Made by a program: the position numbers and the translations under genes
Notes under the pieces: generated by a model
What the model saw: the letters and a program-made list of their open reading frames with translations, nothing else
Told to the model about the DNA's origin: nothing
Databases searched by the model: none
Assembly: GCF_049532965.1 (NCBI RefSeq)
Contig: NZ_CP186694.1
Span: 1,674,001-1,738,000 of the forward strand
Length of the DNA: 64,000 bases
Reading direction: 5' to 3'
From: Roseateles sp049532965
GTDB lineage: Bacteria > Pseudomonadota > Gammaproteobacteria > Burkholderiales > Burkholderiaceae_C
Shown here: piece by piece, positions 8,308-16,552 of the stretch
Numbering within the stretch: the first letter of the stretch is position 1
How the letters are laid out: every line of letters begins with the position of its first letter

Positions 8308-8997
8308 TCAGCGGAAGAGACTGATCATGTGCGAGCGCGACTTCACGTCCAGCGCCAGCAGCAGCGAGGACACATAGTTCTTCACCGTGCCCAGAGACAG
8401 TTGTGTCGAATTGCTGATCTCCTGGTTGCTGCATCCGGACAGCACCAGTTCCAGGATTTCCAGGTGGCGCGGCCCCAGTTCGGCGACGCGGTCGTACATC
8501 GCGGAGGACGGGAAGCGCGGGAACAGCGACCCCGGCTGTGTGGCGCGGTGGCGCTGGCCCTCTGCCAGCAGGGTACGCAGCGTGCTGCGCATCTCGGCCA
8601 TCAGCGCGCCCTTGGGCAGGTAGCCCACCGCACCGAGCGCCCGCGCCTGGCGGACGACGAATTCATCCTGCGTGCCGCTGAACACGACCACGCGCGCATC
8701 GGGAAAGGTCTCCATGAACTGGCGCAGGCCCTGCAGGCCCTTGCAGTCGCCCAGGTTCAGGTCCAGCAGCACCGCGTCCACGGCACCGCGCGCGGTGTAG
8801 GCCTGCAGGCCTTCCTGCAGCGAGGCCGCCTCGATCCACTCGATGTCGATCTCGTCCAGCGTCTGATACAGCGTACGGATCCCCGCCCGCACCAATTCAT
8901 GGTCATCCACCAGCAACACGCGGCGCTTCACTGGCGTCATCGCGTAGCTGCCATTCCCGGCCGTTTCGAACGAACGGGCAACGGTCACTGCTTCCAT
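8308..8997 (-). CDS. LuxR/NarL-type response regulator
   Basis: 229 aa. The receiver domain (about 24-140) has the acidic pocket VDDHE, the phospho-acceptor Asp in AVLLDLNLGD and the conserved Lys in GYLPKGA. The C-terminal LuxR helix-turn-helix (about 165-229) contains RHLEILELVLSGCSNQEI and LGTVKNYVSSLL. SD GGGAGG lies 4 nt before the ATG. It is the first gene of the operon with the hybrid kinase and the MFS transporter, and is divergent from the TonB receptor gene 421 bp away. It could therefore also act on that promoter, but no target site is recognised. Confidence 0.9.
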   Translation of the reverse strand: MEAVTVARSFETAGNGSYAMTPVKRRVLLVDDHELVRAGIRTLYQTLDEIDIEWIEAASLQEGLQAYTARGAVDAVLLDLNLGDCKGLQGLRQFMETFPDARVVVFSGTQDEFVVRQARALGAVGYLPKGALMAEMRSTLRTLLAEGQRHRATQPGSLFPRFPSSAMYDRVAELGPRHLEILELVLSGCSNQEISNSTQLSLGTVKNYVSSLLLALDVKSRSHMISLFR

Positions 8998-9418
8998 AGG
9001 GCCTCCCTTTTTTTGACTGACCGATCGTCTCCGGCTCGGTCGTCAGCACCCTTCACTGCACGCCGGAGAAGGCCCGCATGATAGGCCGATGGTCACTTGC
9101 GTCGCCCCCTCTTCAGGGGGAAGCCCGCAGTGGGGATTCAGAAACACTTGTGACCACATGTTGCCGAAGCGATTGTGGGCGCGGACCGCCCGTGCGTCCC
9201 TCCCCAATTCACCGTCTGAAACCGGATGAAACTCGATAAAAAAGGGAATTCGGGCCTGCCCTGATGCCGCATTTGGCATTGCACATCCGGAAAATGTGAT
9301 TGGCTCAGGATCACTCGCTTTCCTAGCATCACCTCCGCTCGACAAACAACCCTACGGGTCTTGTGGGCGTCGTCCGGGTCCAGCCGGGTCGACCAGCCAG
9401 AAAAACGACGGAGACAAC
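8998..9418. other. Divergent intergenic region before the TonB receptor gene
   Basis: 421 bp without a credible gene. It holds the promoter module of the receptor gene (9296-9329), an inverted repeat ATGCC-N6-GGCAT at 9264-9279 just upstream of it, and an approximately 83-nt leader ending in GGAGACAAC before the ATG. The left part must contain the promoter of the response regulator operon; I see no clear hexamers there. Confidence 0.6.
9296..9329 (+). promoter_or_regulatory. Shared promoter/operator module, copy 1 (TonB receptor)
   Basis: Operator-like GTGATTGGCTCAGGATCAC (9296-9314; arms GTGAT/ATCAC) overlaps a -35 TTGGCT (9300-9305). An exact 18-bp spacer leads to -10 TAGCAT (9324-9329). 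The same arrangement with the same spacing occurs before the dehydratase (13082-13115) and ytfQ (32228-32261) genes. Confidence 0.7.
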
Positions 9419-12046
9419 ATGAGCAAGATTCCTTTCGCGTTGCGCGGCACCGCGGCTGCCGCCACCGTCCTGGGCCTGATCGCGGGCGCCCAGGCCCAAC
9501 AGGCCCCTGAAGAAAAGAAGAAGGACGAGAGCCAGCTCGAGACCGTCGTCGTGACGGGCATGCGGCGTTCGGCCGAGTCGGCGCAGACGATCAAGCAGAA
9601 CTCGGATCAGGTCGTCGACTCCATCGTGGCCGAGGACATCGGCAAGTTCCCGGACAAGAACGTGGCGGAGATCCTGGGCCGCGTGACCGGCGTGCAGATC
9701 CAGCGCGGCAACGGCGAGGCCGGCAGCGTGATCATCCGCGGCCTGGGCGGCGTGGTGACGCTGCTCAACGGACGCGAGTTCTTCTCCGACTCCGGCCGCA
9801 GCCTGTACCTGGCGGACGTGCCGGCCACGATGCTCAAGCGCATAGACGTCTACAAGACACAGGAAGCCGCGCTGCCCGAGGGCGGCACGGCCGGCGTCAT
9901 CGACGTGCGCACCAACCGGCCGCTGGACTTCAAGGACGCGCAGCTGGTCGTCAGCGCTCGCGGCGAGCACCGCGACAAGGCCGGGAAGAACAACCCGGAC
10001 CTCTCGGGCATGGCCTCCAACCGCTGGAAGACCGACCTGGGCGAGATGGGCGCGCTGATCGGCCTGTCCTATCAGCGAGGGCAGTACCACGACGAGCGCG
10101 CCTGGGTCGGCGACCCGGCGCTGATCTCGGTGCCGGGCCGCACGAATCCGGTGCTGGGCACCGATGCCATGGGGCGCGTGTTCGACCTGGGCGATCGCAA
10201 GCGTGTCGCCGGCAACTTCGCCCTGCAATGGAAGCCGAACAAGGACTCGGAGGTCTATCTCGAGGGCTTCGGCACACGCATCGATCACCGCTATCAGCAG
10301 TCGTTCCTCGTCGGCGGCATCGGCATGTTCAACGATGCCGGGACGTGGCGCCCGGCGCCGGGCACCGTCATCACCACCAAGCCAGGCACGGACAACCTCG
10401 ACACCGCCACCAACACCAACTACCCGGGCTGGGGCTTCACCTCCACGCAGGCCAAGCACGACGAGGCCAGCAACAACCAGCTGGCACTGGGCGGCAACTG
10501 GCGCGTCAGCGACCGCCTGAAGCTCAGCACCGAACTGGCCCGCACGCGCAGCCAGATCGACTGGGTCAACCGCATCCTCGATACCGGCTACAGCCCGACC
10601 AGCACCGTGGCGATGGTCCGGGACGGCGGCGGTTACATCGACTATCCCAATCTCGACCTGACGAACGCGGCCAATTTCCGCGTCAACGGCGGCGTCGACG
10701 TACGCGGCCGCCGCGAGGGCAAGTCCACCGACTGGCGCGCCGATGCCGACTACGACATGGGCGACGGCTTCCTCAAGGAACTCAGCACCGGTGTGCGCCT
10801 GGCCAAGCGCGACGCGATGTCCATCAACACCAACATGCCGTGGACGACCTCGTTCCCGGCGGTGGGTCAGACCCTGAGCAACTTCCCCGGCGTGTACGAG
10901 GTTTCCCCCGAGACCTGGGGCGACTTCGGCGTGAAGCGGTACGTCTTCGCGTCCCGGGACTGGTTGCTGGACAACGGCGAGGCCTTCCGGCAGATGCTGA
11001 CCGGCAGCACGGCGCTGACGCCGTACGACCCGATGACGCTGTTCGACGACACCGAAAAGACCAGCGCCCTGTATGGCCGCGCCAAGTTCGGTTTCGATGC
11101 GTTCGGCGTGCCGTTCTCCGGCGTCGCGGGCCTGCGCGTCGTTCGCACGGAGCAGACGCTGCGCGGCAACTCGCGCGATGCCTCCACCAACGTGGTCACG
11201 CCCGTGCTGGTCGATACCTCGCGCACCGACACCTTGCCCACCCTGTCGCTGCGCGCCGAGCTGACGCCACGCCTGGTGAGCCGTCTGGTGTGGGGCAAGA
11301 CCATCGAGCGCCCGAACTTCGTCGACTACAACCCCGGCCAGACCAACACGCCTCCGGGCGGGGGCGTGACCTACGGCACGCTGGCGGGCGGTAATCCCAA
11401 CCTGAAGCCGACGGAGTCCGACAACACGGACGTCGCGCTCGAGTGGTACTTCGCCAAGACCGGCTCGCTGACCGGCACCGTGTTCCAGCACAAGTTCAAG
11501 AACCGCATCACGACGCAGACGACCGAGACCAGCGTCAATGGCGTGCTGTACCGCGTCACGCAACCGGTGAACGTCAACCGTGCCGACCTGCACGGCTACG
11601 AGCTGAGCTACCGCCAGTTCTACGACTTCCTGCCGGGCTGGCTGGGCGGCTTCGGGATGGAGGCCAACTTCACCTTCATGACCGGCAAGCAGACGGCGCC
11701 CGACGGTACGGAAGGACCGTTCCTCGGCCAATCGAAGAAGGCCTACAACCTGGTCGGCATGTACGAGCGCAACGGCATCTATGCTCGCCTGGCCTACAAC
11801 TGGCGCGGCAAGTTCCTGGCCGAGTACCCCTACCGCACCACCGGCCGCGAGTTGTGGGTTGCGCCGCTCAAGACGCTGGACCTGTCGATGGGCTACGAGG
11901 TCGCGAAGAACATGACCGTGTCGCTGGACGTGACCAACCTGCTCAACCAGGCCTATCACGACTACTTCGACAAGAACCCGTCGCTCGTCCGCGACGTCCG
12001 CTACTACGACCGCACCGTGGCCCTGGGCCTGCGCTGGAAGCTCTGA
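9419..12046 (+). CDS. TonB-dependent receptor for arabinan-derived oligosaccharides (inferred substrate)
   Basis: 875-aa outer-membrane active transporter. The signal peptide is about residues 1-24 (ending AGAQAQ), followed by a charged linker, the TonB box ETVVVTG, and a plug domain (about 60-175) with FPDKNVAEILGRVTGVQIQR and IRGLGGVVTLLNGRE. A 22-strand-type barrel follows and ends in the aromatic terminus VALGLRWKL. The N-terminal layout is that of the large carbohydrate-type receptors of Proteobacteria. The substrate is inferred from the downstream GH43 gene (20 bp away) and the arabinan enzymes around it. SD GGAGA precedes the ATG. Transcription is expected from the shared promoter module 90 bp upstream. 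Confidence 0.92.
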   Translation: MSKIPFALRGTAAAATVLGLIAGAQAQQAPEEKKKDESQLETVVVTGMRRSAESAQTIKQNSDQVVDSIVAEDIGKFPDKNVAEILGRVTGVQIQRGNGEAGSVIIRGLGGVVTLLNGREFFSDSGRSLYLADVPATMLKRIDVYKTQEAALPEGGTAGVIDVRTNRPLDFKDAQLVVSARGEHRDKAGKNNPDLSGMASNRWKTDLGEMGALIGLSYQRGQYHDERAWVGDPALISVPGRTNPVLGTDAMGRVFDLGDRKRVAGNFALQWKPNKDSEVYLEGFGTRIDHRYQQSFLVGGIGMFNDAGTWRPAPGTVITTKPGTDNLDTATNTNYPGWGFTSTQAKHDEASNNQLALGGNWRVSDRLKLSTELARTRSQIDWVNRILDTGYSPTSTVAMVRDGGGYIDYPNLDLTNAANFRVNGGVDVRGRREGKSTDWRADADYDMGDGFLKELSTGVRLAKRDAMSINTNMPWTTSFPAVGQTLSNFPGVYEVSPETWGDFGVKRYVFASRDWLLDNGEAFRQMLTGSTALTPYDPMTLFDDTEKTSALYGRAKFGFDAFGVPFSGVAGLRVVRTEQTLRGNSRDASTNVVTPVLVDTSRTDTLPTLSLRAELTPRLVSRLVWGKTIERPNFVDYNPGQTNTPPGGGVTYGTLAGGNPNLKPTESDNTDVALEWYFAKTGSLTGTVFQHKFKNRITTQTTETSVNGVLYRVTQPVNVNRADLHGYELSYRQFYDFLPGWLGGFGMEANFTFMTGKQTAPDGTEGPFLGQSKKAYNLVGMYERNGIYARLAYNWRGKFLAEYPYRTTGRELWVAPLKTLDLSMGYEVAKNMTVSLDVTNLLNQAYHDYFDKNPSLVRDVRYYDRTVALGLRWKL

Positions 12047-12066
12047 GTCCTCCCGGTGACCGCCGC

Positions 12067-13038
12067 ATGACCGACCATCCGCACGTCCTGACCCCGCTGA
12101 TCCCGCAGCGGGCCGACCCTCACCTCACCCGCCACGTGGGTGAGGACGGGCAAGCCCGCTACTACTTCACTGCCTCGGTGCCGGCGTACGACTGCATCGA
12201 GCTCCGCGCCGCGGCGCGGTGGCGGGACCTGGCGGGCGCCGAGCCCCGCGTGATCTGGCGCAAGCCCGACACCGGGCGCTGGTCGGAACTGATCTGGGCA
12301 CCGGAGCTGCACTTCCGGCACGGCGCCTGGTACGTGCACTTCGCGGCGGCACCGAGCCGGGAGATCGTCGGCGGCCTGTTCCAGCACCGCATGTATGCGT
12401 TGCGGAACGCGTCGCCCGATCCGATGGCCGGCGAGTGGGAATTCCTCGGGCAGGTCGACAGCGGCATCGACACCTTCTGCCTGGACGCGACGACCTTCGA
12501 GCACCGCGGGCAGCTGTACTACCTGTGGGCGCAGAAGGACGTCGCCATCCCCGGCAACTCCAATCTCTACATCGCGCCGATGCGCACGCCGTGGCAACTG
12601 GCCGGCACGCCGGTGATGCTGAGCCGTCCGGAGTTCGAGTGGGAGTGCCGCGGCTTCCTCGTCAACGAGGGCCCGTCGGTGCTGCAGCGCGGCGGCAAGG
12701 TGTTCATCAGCTACTCGGCCAGCGCGACGGACCAGAACTACGCGATGGGCCTGCTGTGGATGGACGCGTCGTCGGACCCGATGGATCCGGCGAGCTGGAC
12801 CAAGTCGCCGACGCCGGTCCTGACGACCAGCCCGACACAGCCGATCTTCGGGCCCGGCCACAACAGCTTCGCGCTGGATGAAGACGGCGAGACGGTGCTG
12901 CTCGTCTATCACGCTCGCACCTACACCGAGATCGTCGGCGATCCACTCTGGAATCCCGACCGCCACACCTTCGTCAAGCGCCTGCGATGGACCAAGGACG
13001 GCATGCCCGACTTCGGCGACGCCGGGCTGGCCGACTGA
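12067..13038 (+). CDS. GH43 family arabinan-active hydrolase, cytoplasmic
   Basis: 323 aa with no signal peptide. Five-bladed beta-propeller GH43 with the catalytic base region PQRADPHL, IWAPELHF, the pKa-modulating Asp region FCLDATTFEH and the acid Glu region FLVNEGPSVL. The closest pattern I recognise is exo-acting alpha-L-arabinofuranosidase-type GH43 (subfamily 26-like); xylosidase-type specificity cannot be excluded. It is 20 bp downstream of the TonB receptor and probably co-transcribed. It has a clear paralogue at 39024-39977 in the second half of the locus (shared PLIPQRADPHL, NEGPxVLQR, YSAxATDxNY and GPGHNSF). Confidence 0.88.
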   Translation: MTDHPHVLTPLIPQRADPHLTRHVGEDGQARYYFTASVPAYDCIELRAAARWRDLAGAEPRVIWRKPDTGRWSELIWAPELHFRHGAWYVHFAAAPSREIVGGLFQHRMYALRNASPDPMAGEWEFLGQVDSGIDTFCLDATTFEHRGQLYYLWAQKDVAIPGNSNLYIAPMRTPWQLAGTPVMLSRPEFEWECRGFLVNEGPSVLQRGGKVFISYSASATDQNYAMGLLWMDASSDPMDPASWTKSPTPVLTTSPTQPIFGPGHNSFALDEDGETVLLVYHARTYTEIVGDPLWNPDRHTFVKRLRWTKDGMPDFGDAGLAD

Positions 13039-13081
13039 GGTCCTGATCAATATCGATTCGGATATCAAAGACCCCGAAAGT

Positions 13082-13115
13082 TTGATTGGATCCGAATCAC
13101 CCCTCTCCCTAGCAT
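13082..13115 (+). promoter_or_regulatory. Shared promoter/operator module, copy 2 (arabinonate dehydratase)
   Basis: TTGATTGGATCCGAATCAC (13082-13100; near-perfect palindrome TGATT...AATCA) overlaps -35 TTGGAT (13086-13091). An 18-bp spacer leads to -10 TAGCAT (13110-13115). A GATATCAAA box lies just upstream at 13071-13079; a similar box occurs upstream of copy 3. Confidence 0.7.
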
Positions 13116-13145
13116 CCGCGCACGGAGACATCACAGATCACTGCA

Positions 13146-14894
13146 ATGACCGAGGCCAAGAAGAAGATCAAGCTGCGTTCCGCCGAGTGGTTTGGCACGC
13201 AGGACAAGAACGGATTCATGTACCGGTCCTGGATGAAGAACCAGGGCATCCCGGACCATGAGTTCGAGGGCAAGCCGATCATCGGCATCTGCAACACGTG
13301 GTCGGAGCTGACCCCGTGCAACGCCCACTTCCGCAAGCTGGCCGAGCACGTCAAGCGCGGCATCCTGGAAGCGGGCGGCTATCCGGTGGAGTTCCCGGTG
13401 TTCTCCAACGGAGAGTCCAACCTGCGGCCCACGGCGATGCTGACGCGCAACCTGGCGAGCATGGACGTCGAGGAATCGATCCGCGGCAACCCGATGGATG
13501 CGGTGGTGCTGCTGGTGGGTTGCGACAAGACCACGCCGGCGCTGCTGATGGGCGCGGCCAGCGTGGACCTGCCGACCATCGTCGTCACCGGCGGGCCGAT
13601 GCTCAACGGCAAGCTCAATGGCAAGAACATCGGCTCCGGCACGGCCGTCTGGCAACTGCACGAGCAGGTGAAGGCCGGTGAGATCTCGATGCACGACTTC
13701 ATTGCCGCGGAGGCGGGCCACTCGCGCTCGGCGGGCACCTGCAACACGATGGGCACGGCGTCGACGATGGCCTGCATGGCGGAGTCGCTGGGCACCTCGC
13801 TGCCGCACAACGCCGCAATCCCGGCGGTGGACGCCCGCCGCTACGTGCTGGCACACCTCTCCGGCATGCGCATCGTCGAGATGGTGTGGGAGGACCTGAA
13901 GCTGTCCAAGGTCCTGACGCGCGAGGCCTTCGAGAACGCGATCCGCACCAACGCCGCGATCGGCGGCTCGACCAACGCGGTCATCCACCTGAAGGCGATT
14001 GCCGGCCGCATCGGCGTGCCGCTGGAGCTCGAGGACTGGACCCGCATCGGCCGCGGCACGCCGACGCTGGTGGACCTGCTGCCCTCGGGCCGCTTCCTGA
14101 TGGAAGAGTTCTATTACGCGGGCGGACTGCCGGGCGTGCTGCGCCGGCTTGGCGACAACGGCCTGCTCCCGCACAAGGACGCGTTGACCGTCAACGGCAA
14201 GACGATCTGGCAGAACTGCCACGACGCGCCGATCTATGACGAGGAAGTCATCCGCCCGATCGTCAAGCCGCTGATCGCGGATGGCGGCATCTGCGTGCTG
14301 CGCGGCAACCTGGCGCCGCGGGGTGCGGTGCTCAAGCCCTCGGCGGCGACGCCGGCCCTGATGCAGCATCGCGGCCGCGCCGTGGTCTTCGAGGACTTCG
14401 ACGACTACAAGGCGCGGATCATGGATCCCAACCTGGAAGTCGACGCCAGCTCGGTGCTGGTCATGAAGAACTGCGGCCCGATGGGCTATCCCGGCATGGC
14501 CGAGGTTGGCAACATGGGCCTGCCGCCCAAGCTGCTGGCGCAGGGCATCAAGGACATGGTCCGGATCTCCGACGCCCGCATGAGCGGCACTGCCTACGGC
14601 ACCGTCGTGCTGCACGTCGCGCCCGAAGCCAAGGCCGGCGGTCCGCTCGCGGTGGTCCGCGAGGGCGACTGGATCGAGCTCGACTGCGCCGCCAACCGGC
14701 TGCACCTGGATATCAGCGACGCGGAGCTGCAGGCACGCCTGGCCGAATGGGCCGCGAGGCAGCAGCCCGATCCGGCCGACCAGAGCGGCTACCGCAAGCT
14801 CTACGTCCAGCATGTGCTGCAGGCCGACGAGGGCTGCGACTTCGACTTCCTGCGCGGCTGCCGCGGCTCCGCGGTGCCCAGGCACTCGCACTGA
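13146..14894 (+). CDS. L-arabinonate dehydratase, IlvD/Edd family
   Basis: 582-aa iron-sulfur dehydratase converting L-arabinonate to L-2-keto-3-deoxyarabinonate. The three cluster cysteines are in GICNTWSELTPCN, GCDKTTPALLMG and AGTCNTMGTASTM. The long N-terminal stretch RSAEWFGTQDKNGFMYRSWM is typical of the pentonate/hexonate branch of the family (as in rhizobial L-arabinonate dehydratase) rather than of dihydroxyacid dehydratase. It supplies the step missing between the lactonase (50369-51310) and KDA dehydratase (48477-49406) genes 34 kb away, and shares a promoter module with other arabinan genes. D-xylonate could be a second substrate. The SD is weak or distant. Confidence 0.9.
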   Translation: MTEAKKKIKLRSAEWFGTQDKNGFMYRSWMKNQGIPDHEFEGKPIIGICNTWSELTPCNAHFRKLAEHVKRGILEAGGYPVEFPVFSNGESNLRPTAMLTRNLASMDVEESIRGNPMDAVVLLVGCDKTTPALLMGAASVDLPTIVVTGGPMLNGKLNGKNIGSGTAVWQLHEQVKAGEISMHDFIAAEAGHSRSAGTCNTMGTASTMACMAESLGTSLPHNAAIPAVDARRYVLAHLSGMRIVEMVWEDLKLSKVLTREAFENAIRTNAAIGGSTNAVIHLKAIAGRIGVPLELEDWTRIGRGTPTLVDLLPSGRFLMEEFYYAGGLPGVLRRLGDNGLLPHKDALTVNGKTIWQNCHDAPIYDEEVIRPIVKPLIADGGICVLRGNLAPRGAVLKPSAATPALMQHRGRAVVFEDFDDYKARIMDPNLEVDASSVLVMKNCGPMGYPGMAEVGNMGLPPKLLAQGIKDMVRISDARMSGTAYGTVVLHVAPEAKAGGPLAVVREGDWIELDCAANRLHLDISDAELQARLAEWAARQQPDPADQSGYRKLYVQHVLQADEGCDFDFLRGCRGSAVPRHSH

Positions 14895-14914
14895 CGGTGC
14901 ACATGGCATGAAGA

Positions 14915-14940
14915 ACGAAGGACCGGAAACGGTCCTTCGT
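14915..14940 (+). terminator. Hairpin after the dehydratase gene
   Basis: 11-bp perfect stem (14915-14925 with 14930-14940) closed by a GAAA tetraloop, followed by CGTTTCGG. It is probably a weak intrinsic terminator or attenuator between the dehydratase and the exported GH51 gene. Confidence 0.65.
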
Positions 14941-14996
14941 CGTTTCGGCCTCTCAAATCCCGAACGAAACCACAACAACGACACCTGGAGACAAGC

Positions 14997-16550
14997 ATGA
15001 CCCTCAAGAAGAAGGCCTTCACCCTGGCCGCGGGCGCCCTGCTCGCCTGGAGCGCGCACGCCGCCGACGTGCAGCTGAGCATCGACGCCGGCAAGCCCGG
15101 TCCGGTGATCCATCGCAACGTCTACGGCCAGTTCGCCGAGCACCTCGGCACCGGCATCTACGAAGGCATGTGGGTCGGTCCCGACTCGAAGATCCCCAAC
15201 GTGCGCGGCTGGCGCAAGGACGTGATCGGCGCGCTCAAGGCGCTGAAGGTGCCGCTGGTGCGCTGGCCCGGCGGCTGCTTCGCCGACGAGTACCACTGGC
15301 GCGACGGGATCGGTCCGCGCGGCAAGCGTCCGGTGAAGGTCAACACGCACTGGGGCGGCGTGCCCGAGGACAACGCGGTGGGCACGCACGAGTTCTTCGA
15401 CCTCGTCGAGCAGCTCGGCGCCGAGGCCTACGTCAATGGCAACCTGGGCACCGGCAGCGCGCAGGAGATGGCGGAGTGGCTGGAGTACATGACCGCCGAA
15501 GGCAACTCGACGCTCGCGCAGATGCGCCGCAAGAACGGCCGCGACAAGCCGTTCCGGGTGCATTACTTCGCCGTCGGCAATGAGGCCTGGGGCTGCGGCG
15601 GCAACATGACGCCGGAGTACTACGTCAACCAGTACCGTCAGGTCGCGACCTTCCTGAAGACGCCGGAGCACAACCGCCCCAAGTTCATCGCGTCGGGCGG
15701 CAACGCCAACGACACGCGCTGGACCGAGGTGCTCAGCACGCAGAACATCAAGTTCAACTTCGACGCCATCGGCCATCACTACTACGTCTTCCCCAGCGGC
15801 AAGTGGGAGGGCAAGGGCCCCGCCGCCGGCTTCAAGGAAGACGAGTGGATCTCGCTGCTGTCGTACACGCAGGACTTCGGCAAGACCGTTGCGGCCAACA
15901 TCGCGATCCTGGACAAGAACGATCCGCAGAAGCGCATCGGCCTCTACCTGGATGAATGGGGCAGCTGGTACGACCCGGAGCCGGGCACCAATCCGGGCTT
16001 CCTGGTCCAGCGCAACACGCTGCGCGACGCGGTGCTTGCCGCCCTGCACTTCCACATGTTCCATGCGCATGCGGACCGGGTGCAGATGACCAACATCGCG
16101 CAGATGGTCAATGTGCTGCAGGCGATGATCCTGACGGACAAGACCCGCATGGTGCTGACGCCGACCTACCACGCCTTCGCGCTGTACACGCCGTTCCAGG
16201 ACGCGACGACGTTGCCGGCAACCCTGAGCGGCAATCCCGAGTACGCGCTGGCCGGCAAGTCGATGCCGGCGGTGAGCGCTTCGGCGGCGCGCGGCAAGGA
16301 CGGCAAGCTGTACGTGGCCTTGATCAACGTGAATCCGCGCGAGGCGCAGACGGTGAAGCTGGCGGTACAAGGCGCCGCGGCGCGACGCGCCGTCGGCCAG
16401 GTGCTGAGCGCCGACGCGATGGACAGCGAGAACACCTTCGCCAAGCCGGAGGCCGTCAGGCCCAAGGCTTACGAGGCCCAGGCCACGGACGGCGCGCTGA
16501 GCCTGCCGCTGCCGCCGAAGTCGATCGTGGTCGTCGCACTGGAGGGCTGA
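14997..16550 (+). CDS. GH51 alpha-L-arabinofuranosidase, exported
   Basis: 517 aa. Sec signal peptide (about 1-23, LLAWSAHA|A), then a GH51 catalytic barrel and C-terminal beta domain. The acid/base Glu is in HYFAVGNEAWGCGG and the nucleophile Glu in LYLDEWGSWY. VRWPGGCFADEYHW is the family's substrate-site block. It removes terminal alpha-L-arabinofuranosyl residues from arabinan or arabinoxylan fragments, probably in the periplasm. First of three closely spaced genes (2-bp gap, then overlap) all encoding exported arabinan enzymes. The cytoplasmic counterpart is at 39997-41550. SD TGGAGA precedes the ATG. Confidence 0.94.
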   Translation: MTLKKKAFTLAAGALLAWSAHAADVQLSIDAGKPGPVIHRNVYGQFAEHLGTGIYEGMWVGPDSKIPNVRGWRKDVIGALKALKVPLVRWPGGCFADEYHWRDGIGPRGKRPVKVNTHWGGVPEDNAVGTHEFFDLVEQLGAEAYVNGNLGTGSAQEMAEWLEYMTAEGNSTLAQMRRKNGRDKPFRVHYFAVGNEAWGCGGNMTPEYYVNQYRQVATFLKTPEHNRPKFIASGGNANDTRWTEVLSTQNIKFNFDAIGHHYYVFPSGKWEGKGPAAGFKEDEWISLLSYTQDFGKTVAANIAILDKNDPQKRIGLYLDEWGSWYDPEPGTNPGFLVQRNTLRDAVLAALHFHMFHAHADRVQMTNIAQMVNVLQAMILTDKTRMVLTPTYHAFALYTPFQDATTLPATLSGNPEYALAGKSMPAVSASAARGKDGKLYVALINVNPREAQTVKLAVQGAAARRAVGQVLSADAMDSENTFAKPEAVRPKAYEAQATDGALSLPLPPKSIVVVALEG

Positions 16551-16552
16551 GC

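Noticed and set aside
9329..11959. Long open frame antisense to the TonB receptor gene
   Set aside because: Same composition artefact; no conserved motif and no ribosome binding site.
13131..16370. Very long open frame antisense to the arabinonate dehydratase and GH51 genes
   Set aside because: Arg/His/Leu/Ala-rich with no fold or motif; a mirror of GC-rich codon usage on the other strand.
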